A DNA stretch of 64,000 nucleotides from JAUNBN01 sp036645935 (lineage in GTDB: Bacteria; Bacillota; Clostridia; Oscillospirales; Ruminococcaceae). The notes beneath the pieces were generated by a model. The model had not been told where the DNA came from. It searched no databases and was given only the letters and a program-made list of their open reading frames with translations. Made by a program: the position numbers and the translations under genes. Location of the stretch: the NCBI GenBank assembly GCA_036645935.1, contig JAVXNE010000002.1:1-64000 (forward strand), read 5' to 3'. This document shows positions 7,629 to 16,563 of this stretch, one piece after another. How positions within the stretch are numbered: the first letter of the stretch is position 1; every line of letters starts with the position of its first letter.

Positions 7629-9917
7629 TTAGTCGGCGTTTGCACCGCTTTCATCACGAAAGGTCAGCGTTTCAAAATCTTTTATCGGCATCGGCTTCGC
7701 ATAATAGTATCCCTGAATATAATCACAGCCCAATCGCTTAAGCATGTCCACATGAATGCGATCCTCAACGCCCTCTGCAACAGTCACCATACCGAGAGCT
7801 TTTGACATCGTAACAACGCTTCCGACGACCGACTCGGTGCGCGAAATATCACTGAGGCTTCCGCTGAAAAAGCTTCTGTCGAGTTTGAGCGTGTCGACGT
7901 GTATATCCTTGATGAGGTTGAGCGAGGAATACCCGCTCCCAAAATCATCCATTGAGCATCCGAACCCGGCAGCATGAATCTCATTGATAATTTCTGATAG
8001 GCGGCTCACGTCTTCAAAGACGACGTTTTCGGTAAGCTCAATTTCAAGATATTGGTGAGGCACATCGTATTTATCGGCAATCTTGCAGTATCTTTGCAGA
8101 AACGATGCATTTTTAAGCTGCATACGCGAGCAGTTAACCGAGATTTTGAGCGGCTCCTCGCCCCTGTCGATCCAGCTGCGAATCGTCACGCAAACCTGCT
8201 CAAAAATCGTCAAATCGAGTTGCGCAATAAACCCGTTTTTTTCAAACAGGGGGATAAACTCATCGGGGTGGATCATCTCAGACCCTCTCATCCAGCGCGC
8301 CAGAGCCTCCGCGCCCGCAATCTGCTCGGTATCGATCTTATATTTGGGCTGCAAAAACGCCTCGAATTCGTGATTTTCGAGCGCAACGCCCATCATGTCC
8401 TCCAGCTGCTTTTCACGAAACAGAATCTTCCTGACTTGCTCGTCATAGATGGCATATCTCATCCGACCGCGCAGTTCCCGGCTTGACTCTGTCAGCGCGA
8501 GCTTAGCTCGGTCGATGATGTGAGCGATATCGAGTTTGTCTTTTCCTATAATGTAAACACCGAATTCAACTATAAATGGTAGCCAAACAAAGCCACCGCG
8601 CTCAAGGTAACGGGAGCTTCCGGCATACCATTCATCGAGCCGCGCGACAAGCGACTCCTCATCACTGTATTTTATCAGAACACAAAAATTGTCTGCAAAC
8701 AGCCTTCCCATATATTCTTCGCTGTCAAGATTATTTCTTATTCCATACTCGACACCGCGCAAAAGCTCATCACAGGAATTTCTTCCGAACTGCTCGTTTA
8801 GCACTTTGAATTTCTCGATATTTGTGTACACAAGCGCATATGGCGGCCTTTCGGAAATTGCCATAACTTCGCTGGCCAACTCATAAAAGCGTTGCGCCGT
8901 ATTTCCCTGCGTCACCGGATCAACATAGGCGATGTGCTCGAGTCGGCGTTTGTTGCGGTAAAAATTGAGCATGAGAAATCCGAGAAGCAACGCGAATGAA
9001 AAAGTGATGACGCCGCACGCCAGCAGCGTGATTTTGAGCATCATGCCGGATTTTGCATTGACCACATCAACCGGAACAAAAGTCAAAAGACTCCACCCTT
9101 CATTCTCAAGAGGGGTGTACATCATATATTCGTGCGCATCATTTAAGATAAACTCACACTGTCCGCTTTTGCCGTTTTTAATATCAATTTTTATCTCCGT
9201 TATCTGCCGCTCGGAAACAATTTTAGCCTCGGACAGTGAGTTCAATATGTTGTATCCGATTTGCAGTGCATTAGGGGAGCTGGAACGAACTATCACCACT
9301 CCGTCATTGCGGACAATATGTGCGTAACCTCTGCCTTCAAAAGAGTTTATCGCCAATATTCTATCAAAGGTTTCAAGCTCATAGCTCGCGATAAGAGCGT
9401 GCATCTTAATGCCGTCTATGACAACGCCGCGCAGCGGAATCGCAAACGCCACCGACTCCTCACCGTCAATAAGCTGCGAGGTGGACATCGCATTTTTTCC
9501 TCCAACAATCGCCTCTCGAAGGTATTGGTCTCCGCGCAACAGCACCGTGTCTCCCATGTCGTCGTGCGCGACGCCGTTTTCATCGATCAGAATTATCCTT
9601 TTATAGCTCCACAAATCTTTCTGCCTGTGAACTATATCCTGAAGCAACTCGAAAGAATCGCTCTCGGAGCTCTCCAGCGTCGTGGCAATCATAGTTAAAA
9701 TCGCAAAATTATCATTTATTGTCTTTCCCACATTTACTGAAATCTGTTTGGAAATTTCTTGCATATATCCGCAGCTTTCCGCCTGGACGGTATTTCGAAG
9801 ACCCTGGTAATAATTAAAACACAAAAGACTCATCGCTATGCATATGAGCACAAAAACGATGATGATCACTTTATATGGTCTTTTGTCTTTTTCGGAAAGT
9901 TTTCTTATGCTGTTCAT
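7629..9917 (-). CDS. Membrane dCache sensor with degenerate GGDEF and EAL domains
   Basis: Protein of 762 residues from the ATG at 9917 (GGGAG four bases upstream); a longer in-frame start exists at 9959. Layout: membrane segment about 16-36, extracytoplasmic dCache-like sensor about 37-290, second membrane segment about 293-316, GGDEF domain about 335-485, EAL domain about 510-755. The GGDEF signature is replaced by ADNFC, so cyclase activity is unlikely. The EAL domain keeps AEALARW, ISVNCS, EIELTENV and DDFGSGYSS, the catalytic set of c-di-GMP phosphodiesterases. The likely role is a ligand-controlled phosphodiesterase, with the degenerate GGDEF as a possible GTP-sensing module. It lies upstream of the solute-binding lipoprotein gene in the same unit. 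Confidence 0.9.
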   Translation of the reverse strand: MNSIRKLSEKDKRPYKVIIIVFVLICIAMSLLCFNYYQGLRNTVQAESCGYMQEISKQISVNVGKTINDNFAILTMIATTLESSESDSFELLQDIVHRQKDLWSYKRIILIDENGVAHDDMGDTVLLRGDQYLREAIVGGKNAMSTSQLIDGEESVAFAIPLRGVVIDGIKMHALIASYELETFDRILAINSFEGRGYAHIVRNDGVVIVRSSSPNALQIGYNILNSLSEAKIVSERQITEIKIDIKNGKSGQCEFILNDAHEYMMYTPLENEGWSLLTFVPVDVVNAKSGMMLKITLLACGVITFSFALLLGFLMLNFYRNKRRLEHIAYVDPVTQGNTAQRFYELASEVMAISERPPYALVYTNIEKFKVLNEQFGRNSCDELLRGVEYGIRNNLDSEEYMGRLFADNFCVLIKYSDEESLVARLDEWYAGSSRYLERGGFVWLPFIVEFGVYIIGKDKLDIAHIIDRAKLALTESSRELRGRMRYAIYDEQVRKILFREKQLEDMMGVALENHEFEAFLQPKYKIDTEQIAGAEALARWMRGSEMIHPDEFIPLFEKNGFIAQLDLTIFEQVCVTIRSWIDRGEEPLKISVNCSRMQLKNASFLQRYCKIADKYDVPHQYLEIELTENVVFEDVSRLSEIINEIHAAGFGCSMDDFGSGYSSLNLIKDIHVDTLKLDRSFFSGSLSDISRTESVVGSVVTMSKALGMVTVAEGVEDRIHVDMLKRLGCDYIQGYYYAKPMPIKDFETLTFRDESGANAD

Positions 9918-9959
9918 AACGCTCCCGCCTGAACCAACCTGCACAGTTGCAATCAACAA

Positions 9960-10943
9960 TCGACATGAATCTCAGGCTTCGACACGAGTGCCGCAAGGCA
10001 TCGCCCGAAATTCACATTTTTAGCAATCCCAAAACTTTCTTTTTGAAAACTTGTACATGCTTTGTTTTTAAGTATATCATACACAGCAAAACTCTTATAC
10101 GTTTATTCATTCTATCATCTGAAAGCACGAATATCCATAGTAAAATCCAAAAGCGCGCAGATTTTTCACTGTTTTTATATGTTTGCTTTCATTTTTCACA
10201 CTGTTGTGCTCTGAGCGCTGTGAGCGGATTTCCTCCCTGCTGTTTCTGTAAAGTTTCAGCAAGCTTCCCTCGCGATATAGCCGCACTCTTCCCGTGACGT
10301 TAGATTTGAGCATTGTCGTCAAACGTGTCGGCGTTCTGACTCACGAAATAAGCTATACAAGATTTACGTGGCATCACCCGTCCGATACCTTTTTGTCCCT
10401 GTCCGCGGCAACAGCGTCAGATTTTCACTTTGAGACAACCCGTCCCTTTGTTTTTTTTCATGTCATGTTGCGGCATCCACCTTTCCTCGGCATACAAAAG
10501 TCACACATCACTTCTTTGTGATTCTGTGGTTTTTGTGGGGAAGTAAATGTCCGTTTTCTGATTCGGCTCCGTTTGCATTTTTAAATAGGAGTCCTTTTGT
10601 CCGTTGTGATTTTCGTAGATTCTAAGCACTGAAAGAGCGCTTTTAAATTAGCAACGAGAATTGTCTGTTTCTCCAACGAGTCACGGTCAGACTCTGTAAA
10701 AATCGAGCATTTAATCTGAAAAATTGTTTCACATAATGTCAGCAAAATACTGTACCGTCGCTGCCGCCAAGGCGCATTCTAAAGATATTTTTCCCGCAAG
10801 ACCACTCTTTGATATGCACAACATAAACCTGTCCGACGAATTCGCCGAGCTGGACGCGCTTTGATTGTTGGTAGTACGTTGGCAGTAGACAGATACTTCT
10901 GCGTATTGACAGGCACTCGGATGTTTGCGCTGTGCTCGTTTCA
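9960..10943. other. Gene-poor stretch of about 1 kb
   Basis: AT-richer than its neighbours. I find no recognisable gene, RNA or repeat. Two short open frames could be read: a basic minus-strand frame at 10107-10322 and a 42-codon plus-strand frame at 10736-10864, listed separately; neither has a ribosome binding site. The region may be an eroded gene or regulatory DNA for the flanking tRNA and sensor genes. Confidence 0.4.
10736..10864 (+). CDS. Possible small protein, 42 residues
   Basis: Starts MSAKYCTVAAAKAHSKDIF and ends LSDEFAELDAL. The composition is protein-like, with an acidic end, but there is no ribosome binding site and no family match, and the opposite strand is also open here. 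Could be a relic or chance. Confidence 0.15.
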   Translation: MSAKYCTVAAAKAHSKDIFPARPLFDMHNINLSDEFAELDAL

Positions 10944-10995
10944 GAGAAAAACAAAAACCCCGCAGACGCCCTACATTAGGGTATTTACGGGGTTT
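10944..10995 (-). terminator. Terminator after tRNA-Ser(GCU)
   Basis: On the minus strand AAACCCCG ... CGGGGTTT closes an outer stem with an inner CCCTA/TAGGG stem, followed by a T-rich tract. It begins a few bases after the encoded CCA. Confidence 0.75.
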
Positions 10996-10997
10996 CT

Positions 10998-11089
10998 TGG
11001 CGGAGAAGGAGGGATTTGAACCCTCGCGTGAGTTACCCCACCTACGCCCTTAGCAGGGGCGCCTCTTCGGCCAGCTTGAGTACTTCTCC
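10998..11089 (-). tRNA. tRNA-Ser (GCU)
   Basis: Ninety-two bases with an encoded CCA. The acceptor arms GGAGAAG/CTTCTCC pair perfectly. The anticodon loop is CTGCTAA, giving anticodon GCU for AGC/AGU codons. The long variable arm of class II serine tRNAs is present (around GTAGGTGGGGTAACTCACGC), and the T arm has GGTTCAAATCC. Confidence 0.95.
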
Positions 11090-11369
11090 AAAGTTAAATG
11101 TTGCTATTAAATTGTATCGAACAATGCCTGCCTATTCCCGAAGACTGCGTCCGCATGACGTCAAATTCTCGGCAGACGTCAATCTCACATTGCACAAACG
11201 ATTGCCCGCCCTTTCACAGGCAGTATCAAAACCACACCTTCCCGCCGTTACGGCTACCGACCGATGTTCAGCCAGTGAGCAGGGCTCAACGTTTTCAACA
11301 GACACCATCTGTTTTGCCGCGATTTAGGTCAGCCCACACGTGCGAATATCTCCGCTGGGTCTCTCTCTT
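11090..11369. other. Spacer between two tRNA-Ser genes
   Basis: About 280 bases. No gene recognised and no convincing promoter found for the downstream tRNA. Confidence 0.4.
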
Positions 11370-11419
11370 TCCGCCATTATTTTATCAACGTACACAGTCG
11401 TTGATAAAATAATGGCGGA
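11370..11419. repeat. 21-bp inverted repeat overlapping a tRNA 3' end
   Basis: Arms 11370-11390 and 11399-11419 are perfect reverse complements with an eight-base loop. The right arm covers the last seven bases of the tRNA-Ser(UGA) gene, including its CCA. In the tRNA transcript the trailer could pair with the tRNA 3' end. There is no T-run after it, so it is not a standard terminator. Confidence 0.8.
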
Positions 11420-11501
11420 GAGGGTGGGATTCGAACCCACGGAATGTTTCCATTCGCCGGTTTTCAAGACCGGTGCCTTAGACCAGCTCGACCACCTCTC
11501 C
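11413..11501 (-). tRNA. tRNA-Ser (UGA)
   Basis: Eighty-nine bases with an encoded CCA. Acceptor arms GGAGAGG/CCTCTCC pair perfectly. The anticodon stem ACCGG/CCGGT frames a loop with anticodon UGA, for UCA and other UCN codons. The long variable arm (CGAATGGAAACATTCG) and T arm GGTTCGAATCC are clear. Confidence 0.96.
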
Positions 11502-11569
11502 GTGTTCAAAGCTCGGGTGCGTTTTATTCTATCAAACCAGGGCGATTATGTCAACAGCATCAGTCGCAA

Positions 11570-12733
11570 CTAAACAGTATAATCGACGACCTCGCTTATC
11601 GCCTTGTTGCGGATATAAACGCGCTGCACACGGCGTGAAATGCCACACATAAGCTCATAGTTAATCGTTCCGGCAAGTCCCGCAACCGTGTCTATTTCAA
11701 TTGGGCTGTCGCCGCCGAACAGCGTCACAGGATCGCCCACTTTCAGATTCACATCGCTCACATCAATCATGAGCTGATCCATGCAGATTCGGCCAACTAT
11801 GGGTGCAATTTTACCTCCCACAAACGCAAATCCACGGTTTGAGAGCGCGCGTGGATAGCCGTCGGCATAGCCTATCGGGATTGTCGCGATTTTCATATCA
11901 CGAGGCGCTTCAAAGGTGCAGCCGTAGCTTATCTTCTCACCCTTTCGCACCGTCTTGACAAGCGCGGCAACCGAGACGAGCTTCATCGCAGGACGCAAAG
12001 GCAAATTAGGTATCGGCACTCCTGTGGGCGACGCGCCGTAGAGCACCACACCGGGACGGACCATTGTATGGTGGTATTCGGGATAAAACACCGTCGCCGC
12101 ACTGTTACAACAGTGCATCTCAAGCGAATAGGCGTTTTCCTCAAGTACATGACAGATTTCCATGAATCTCGAGTGCTGGTGCTTGGTAAATTCCCGTGCA
12201 GCGTCGGTAAACTCATCTGCTACGGCAAAATGGGTGAGCACTCCAGTGACCTTGATGGTCGGCAGATAACAAATCCGAGAGACCTCAGCCGCGAGATCGT
12301 CACTCTCTCCTGTGCGAAACCCAATTCTGTTCATTCCGGTATCGAGCTTGATGTGGGCGTCAACGGTAACTCCCTCCGCCTTCGCTGCATCAGATAGTCG
12401 CTCGGCATAGTCGGCATCAAGCAATGTCTGTGTGACGTTGAATTCAAAGAGCTGGCGCACACACTCGGTCGGTGTGTAGCCCAGCACGAGTATCGGCTTG
12501 GTGATTCCCGCCTTGCGCAGACTTACAGCTTCCATGATATTGGATACACCGAACCAATCTGCACCGCTTTGCTCGAGCATAGTCGCAATTTGGGCCGCTC
12601 CGTGTCCGTAACCATCTGCCTTGACAATGGCCATGATCTTGACCTTATCACCGGTGATCTTGCGGACAAGACGATAGTTATATTCAATGTTGTCGAGATC
12701 GATCTCGACCCACGTCCGCCTTAGCTGACGCAT
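11570..12733 (-). CDS. alr: Alanine racemase
   Basis: PLP enzyme of 387 residues that interconverts L- and D-alanine for peptidoglycan. The N-terminal TIM-barrel domain carries the PLP lysine in AIVKADGYGHG (about residue 38). The C-terminal beta domain carries SYGCTFEA with the catalytic tyrosine and the GRICMDQLMIDV segment typical of the family. Length is normal. It lies 31 bases downstream of the phosphofructokinase gene on the same strand. Confidence 0.96.
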   Translation of the reverse strand: MRQLRRTWVEIDLDNIEYNYRLVRKITGDKVKIMAIVKADGYGHGAAQIATMLEQSGADWFGVSNIMEAVSLRKAGITKPILVLGYTPTECVRQLFEFNVTQTLLDADYAERLSDAAKAEGVTVDAHIKLDTGMNRIGFRTGESDDLAAEVSRICYLPTIKVTGVLTHFAVADEFTDAAREFTKHQHSRFMEICHVLEENAYSLEMHCCNSAATVFYPEYHHTMVRPGVVLYGASPTGVPIPNLPLRPAMKLVSVAALVKTVRKGEKISYGCTFEAPRDMKIATIPIGYADGYPRALSNRGFAFVGGKIAPIVGRICMDQLMIDVSDVNLKVGDPVTLFGGDSPIEIDTVAGLAGTINYELMCGISRRVQRVYIRNKAISEVVDYTV

Positions 12734-12764
12734 AGCAATCGCGCTCCTTTAAACGAATCGAATA

Positions 12765-13994
12765 TTATTTTATATAGTTTATGTGCCGTGGCAACCCATC
12801 AACCGTGATGGTGGTGGTCTCGCCGATAATGAGCGGGCGAACATAATCGATAAACTGACGTGTCACATAGTCTCCCGCCTCGTTTATCCATCCGCGCGGC
12901 ACATCTTTTTTGTAATTTGCGACAAGGTGCACATCGCAGCTGCCCATAGTTATCTGATAGGGTTCCTCGTCGACGCGTTCAATCACAACAACCTTGCCCG
13001 TCTCTCCCGAAAATGCGGCGCGCACTGCGGCAACACCGACGTGAAACGCCTCCTTGACGTCAGTTTCTGACTGCAGGTGCGATGCGCATCGCTGCAGCGA
13101 GCTGAACTCAATAGCGCGGACCTTGCAGCCCAGACGCAACTTCACGACGTCGGCGAGCACTCTCGCCGTTCCTGTGAGCTGTCTATGTCCGAAAGCATCG
13201 GTTGTTCGCGATGCATTGTGTGTGTATTCGCAGACGTACTTTCCGTCTCCTGTCATGATACCCTCAGAAACGCAAACAATTACCGATCGGCGCTCCTTTT
13301 GTATCTCCTGCACCCGCTCGATAAATTTTTCCATGTCAAATTCAAGCTCAGGGAGGTATATGAGATCCGGTCCGTCGCAGTCGGATCCCTCGGAAAGCGC
13401 TGCGCTGCCGGTAAGCCAACCCGCGTCGCGTCCCATAATCTCGATCACTGTGACGACGTCCATATCATTGACCTTGTTGTCGCGTATCAATTCTTTGACC
13501 GACGTCGCGACGTATTTTGCCGCGCTGCCAAACCCCGGTGTGTGGTCGGTGATTACAAGGTCGTTGTCGATTGTCTTCGGAACGCCGATGAACTTTATAT
13601 CGCTGCCGATCTTATCGGCAAAAATCGTAAACTGCGCGATTGTGTCCATCGAGTCGTTGCCGCCGATATAAAACAGATATCCTATATCAAGCTTTCTGAA
13701 AATTTTGAAAAGCTTTTCGTACACCGCCTCATCTTTATCCACTGTTGGCAGCTTATAGCGGCAGGATCCGAGAAATGCCGACGGAGTTCCCTTGAGCAAC
13801 TCTATGTCAACGTCGTCTTTTATGTAATCTCCGAGGTCGACATAACGCTCCGCAAGCAAACCCTCAATGCCGTTGCGCATTCCGTAAATCTTTGAGGCTC
13901 CGAGATCCCGGGCAGTTTTATACACGCCTGCAAGGCTTGCGTTAATGACCGAGGTCGGGCCTCCAGACTGTCCCACAATTGCATTTTTGCCCAT
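12765..13994 (-). CDS. pfp: 6-phosphofructokinase, pyrophosphate-dependent type
   Basis: Protein of 409 residues of the PfkA superfamily. Two signature sites differ from ATP-using enzymes: the nucleotide loop reads GGNDSMDT rather than GGDGS, and the catalytic motif reads PKTIDNDL rather than PGTIDND. Both changes are the known marks of PPi-dependent enzymes, so it should phosphorylate fructose 6-phosphate reversibly with PPi. MGRDAGWLTG is the sugar-phosphate site. The ATG is preceded by GGAG and, further up, by a good promoter. Phosphoryl donor use is inferred from these residues. Confidence 0.9.
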   Translation of the reverse strand: MGKNAIVGQSGGPTSVINASLAGVYKTARDLGASKIYGMRNGIEGLLAERYVDLGDYIKDDVDIELLKGTPSAFLGSCRYKLPTVDKDEAVYEKLFKIFRKLDIGYLFYIGGNDSMDTIAQFTIFADKIGSDIKFIGVPKTIDNDLVITDHTPGFGSAAKYVATSVKELIRDNKVNDMDVVTVIEIMGRDAGWLTGSAALSEGSDCDGPDLIYLPELEFDMEKFIERVQEIQKERRSVIVCVSEGIMTGDGKYVCEYTHNASRTTDAFGHRQLTGTARVLADVVKLRLGCKVRAIEFSSLQRCASHLQSETDVKEAFHVGVAAVRAAFSGETGKVVVIERVDEEPYQITMGSCDVHLVANYKKDVPRGWINEAGDYVTRQFIDYVRPLIIGETTTITVDGLPRHINYIK

Positions 13995-14044
13995 AGTATA
14001 CTCCTTCGCCGCTCGTCTGTATTTATTTGCTCACAAATCGGTTA

Positions 14045-14074
14045 ATTGTATCACAAACAGGCGCATTTTTTCAA
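14045..14074 (-). promoter_or_regulatory. Sigma-A-like promoter of the phosphofructokinase gene
   Basis: Minus strand: TTGAAA, 18-base spacer, TACAAT, about 50 bases upstream of the start codon. Confidence 0.6.
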
Positions 14075-14124
14075 CTTTTACGACAAAGACTAATTGCAAC
14101 AACCGACAATGGAGGGCAAGCAAA

Positions 14125-14565
14125 ATGTGCGCAACAGAACAATTGCTAATATGCATTCACCAAACTGCAGAAATGGGCGCCGCATCTATCGAAAAGCTCA
14201 TTGAGAGTTCAAAAGACGAGACTTTCAGAAAAAAACTTGCAGATTCCCGTGAGCAATACAAGCGGATATGGCTATCTGCCGACACGCTGTTGAAGTCTCG
14301 TGAAGGGGATGACCGCGGAATATCAGGAGCCGCCAAAATGATGAGCAACCTCAACATCGAGCTTGCTACACTGCGCGACGGCTCGACGGCAAGGCTTATG
14401 GAAATGCTAAGGCAGGGCAACGAGCGCGGGCTCGAGACACTGGAAAAGGCGTTTGCGGAATATGGTGCCGACGCCGATGAGGAGATTGTCAACCTCGCCG
14501 ATGTACTGCGTAAAAAGCTGCTCTCAGAGCGCCGCGAGATCGATAACTCTCTGTCCGGCAGATGA
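14125..14565 (+). CDS. Small all-helical protein of unknown function
   Basis: Protein of 146 residues from the ATG at 14125, which follows GGAGG at nine bases; longer in-frame starts would run into the divergent pfk gene. It is rich in Glu, Arg, Leu and Ala with predicted long helices and no membrane segment. The opening resembles small four-helix proteins of clostridia (pattern QTAEMG..SI..LI.....D..FR..L), possibly DUF2383-like or ferritin-like, but I cannot see metal ligands. Divergent from pfk. Confidence 0.7.
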   Translation: MCATEQLLICIHQTAEMGAASIEKLIESSKDETFRKKLADSREQYKRIWLSADTLLKSREGDDRGISGAAKMMSNLNIELATLRDGSTARLMEMLRQGNERGLETLEKAFAEYGADADEEIVNLADVLRKKLLSERREIDNSLSGR

Positions 14566-14696
14566 TCGAACCCAAAGTGTGACCGCTGCTGTGTATGTGC
14601 CACTCCGAGGACATCGCCCGAACGGCGCGATTTTACCTTAACTTTGGAAAAGAGAGTCATGCTTTGGGGGACAATTTGGAGTACAAAGCAAAACAA

Positions 14697-14727
14697 AGAG
14701 CCGTTGCATTACAGAATGCAGCGGCTC
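14697..14727 (-). terminator. Terminator of the TetR pseudogene
   Basis: Arms of 14 bases (AGAGCCGTTGCATT with AATGCAGCGGCTCT, one G-T pair) around ACAG. On the minus strand it is followed by a T-rich tract (CTTTGTTTTGCTTTG), so it points toward the dead TetR gene that ends at 14780. It may also block plus-strand reading from the gene ending at 14565. Confidence 0.65.
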
Positions 14728-14779
14728 TGCAAATATCGAGAGGATGATTATAACAGTTTTCCCATACCGCTCACAACAT

Positions 14780-15333
14780 TCACTGATATTTCTGGTGAAT
14801 TCCGGTCAAAATAATGTCCAATGCAAAGGACATTTCTATAATGACCGCTTGTGGGTTAGACAACGCACTTTTTAATTGCTGCGTTGCATAGCGATGAAGA
14901 AATCCTGTTAGCATACGAACAATAGGGCTCAAATCGGAAACATTTAATTCACAAGACCTGACTCATTTTTCAAGCAAAGAATGGTACTCGGACAAAATTC
15001 GCTTTGTCATGTCATTTGCGTGCCAACTTGCCCATTGAATTATTTCATAAACGCCGGGCAAGCATAAAGCGCAGATATGCAATTGTGGTTGCGCGAATTG
15101 CCGCATCGTCTGAGACTCCAATGGCTGTCTGAATCATATGATGGTTCATTTCACACATTCCAGCGTGCGCCACTTATCGAAGCAGCTCCCCCTCAGGCTG
15201 TCTATGTGGTTATATAAAGATGCCGTGCGGATTTGTAGTCCGCAGCCAAAGCTTTTAGGGAACCTCAAGAAAGTCCATCTCTGTCTGTGATTTCAGATGC
15301 CGTTTGAAGGACAAGCGCTTTTGTTGTTCGCAT
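14780..15333 (-). pseudogene. Decayed TetR/AcrR-family regulator
   Basis: Read by eye in several frames on the minus strand. From an ATG at 15333: MRTTKALVLQTASEITDRDG, stop, GSLKALAADYKSARHLY, frameshift, YNHIDSLRGSCFDKW, stop, MNHHMIQTAIGVSDDAAIRA and YLRFMLARR, frameshift, GVYEIIQWASWHANDMTKR, stop, then GFLHRYATQQLKSALSN to the end. The first part is a TetR helix-turn-helix and the rest matches the WHG-type TetR C-terminal domain. At least two frameshifts and several stops make it nonfunctional. It is divergent from a dead hydrolase gene. Confidence 0.85.
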
Positions 15334-15458
15334 TTTGTCACCGTTGCTTCCTTTGTTTTACCTCGCCCAACTAATCCAATTAGCTTTGTCAGCAATAGCA
15401 TTCGCTTTTCGCTTGGAACTTTAAGATTGGTTAGCTAAAACACTAATCATGTTGGTAT

Positions 15459-16187
15459 TTGTGGAGAAAAATGCGTCCCCTATATTTTAAAATCAACGAC
15501 GTTCCCACCGTTTTACTCGGTGAGCAGCCAGATAAACTATTTCTGTTTGTTCATGGACAGTGTGGGAGTAAAGAAGAAACAAGAGCATTTGCCGATGTTG
15601 CGTGCCCAATTGGGTGGAAATTATTAGGCATGGATTTGCCACATGGCATGGAGCGCGAGTGGATACCTCTGTCCCGTTTAACCCGTGGCACACTGTTCCG
15701 GAGCTTCGCCAAGTAATGCAATATGCAAAAGAAGGCTGGAGTCAAGTTGCTGTGCTTGCAGACAGCATTGGCAGCTATTGCAGCCTTTTGGCATTTTCCG
15801 GCGAGCCGCCGGTGCAGTGTCTGCTGGTCTCTCCCTTGGTGAACATGGAGCGAATGATTGAGAATTTAATGCGTTGGCTCGGGATTACGAAGGAACGCTT
15901 AGAGCGTTAAAAATTAATTGACAGCGATTTTGAGCAAACGCTGTCGTGGAACTATCCTTGTTATGTGCGCAGCCATTAAATTGATGTATGGAATGCACTA
16001 CCCTTTATTTTGAGAGCAAAGAGATAGGAACTGATTGACGAGGACACCGTGGCAAGCTTCAACAATCGTTTTGATTGCAATCTAAACAATAACGGATTGT
16101 AGCGAACACTGGTTTCGTACGCCAGAGCAACTTTCAATTCTACATCGGTGGGAAGCAGTGTCATTAAATCAGCTCAAATTCAACTAA
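15459..16187 (+). pseudogene. Decayed alpha/beta hydrolase
   Basis: Plus-strand remnant of a complete hydrolase of about 230-240 residues. The first frame reads through LFLFVHGQCGSKEE (oxyanion region HGxxG) to about 15655. A frameshift leads to a second frame with LADSIGSY, the nucleophile-elbow region, and LLVSPLVNMERMIENLMRWL. That frame continues past in-frame stops through DSDFEQTLSWNYPCYVR and ELIDEDTVASFNNRFDC. A second frameshift near 16098 gives EHWFRTPEQLSILHRWE, the usual C-terminal histidine region. Two frameshifts and at least four stops show it is dead. Confidence 0.85.
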
Positions 16188-16443
16188 TTCAAGCCATAAG
16201 CGAATGCCGTCTAACCGCAAACAAAAAACAAGCATAATATGAAAATTGAAACTCGTCACTGTCTTTATGCAAGTATTAACTGGAAAGTCACAGGAATCTC
16301 GCCGCCGGAATTGTCTCGTTTCTTAATTCAATGCCTGCTGGATACTGCTGTCTGAAAACTTTCCTTGCATCGCGCCGCGACGGAATTTTTGATTGTCGCT
16401 TAAACGCGATTCGCATTTGTTTTTCAAGCACTTCCACAAAGCG
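16188..16443. other. Intergenic, no gene recognised
   Basis: About 255 bases between the hydrolase remnant and the ribokinase terminator. No reading frame, RNA or repeat stands out; it may be the tail of the decayed region. Confidence 0.35.
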
Positions 16444-16489
16444 AAAATCCGCCGCCGCTCCATTTCAGCTGTGAGCGGCGGCGGATTTT
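16444..16489 (-). terminator. Terminator of the phosphatase-ribokinase unit
   Basis: Perfect 16-bp stem (AAAATCCGCCGCCGCT with its complement) around a 14-base loop. On the minus strand it lies 74 bases after the ribokinase stop. The stem ends in TTTT on either strand. Confidence 0.8.
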
Positions 16490-16563
16490 AAATACAATGT
16501 CATATCAAGTCAGCTGCCCGGCATTGTGGGGATGGCGCGCCGAGCGACGAGAAACACAGGTAA

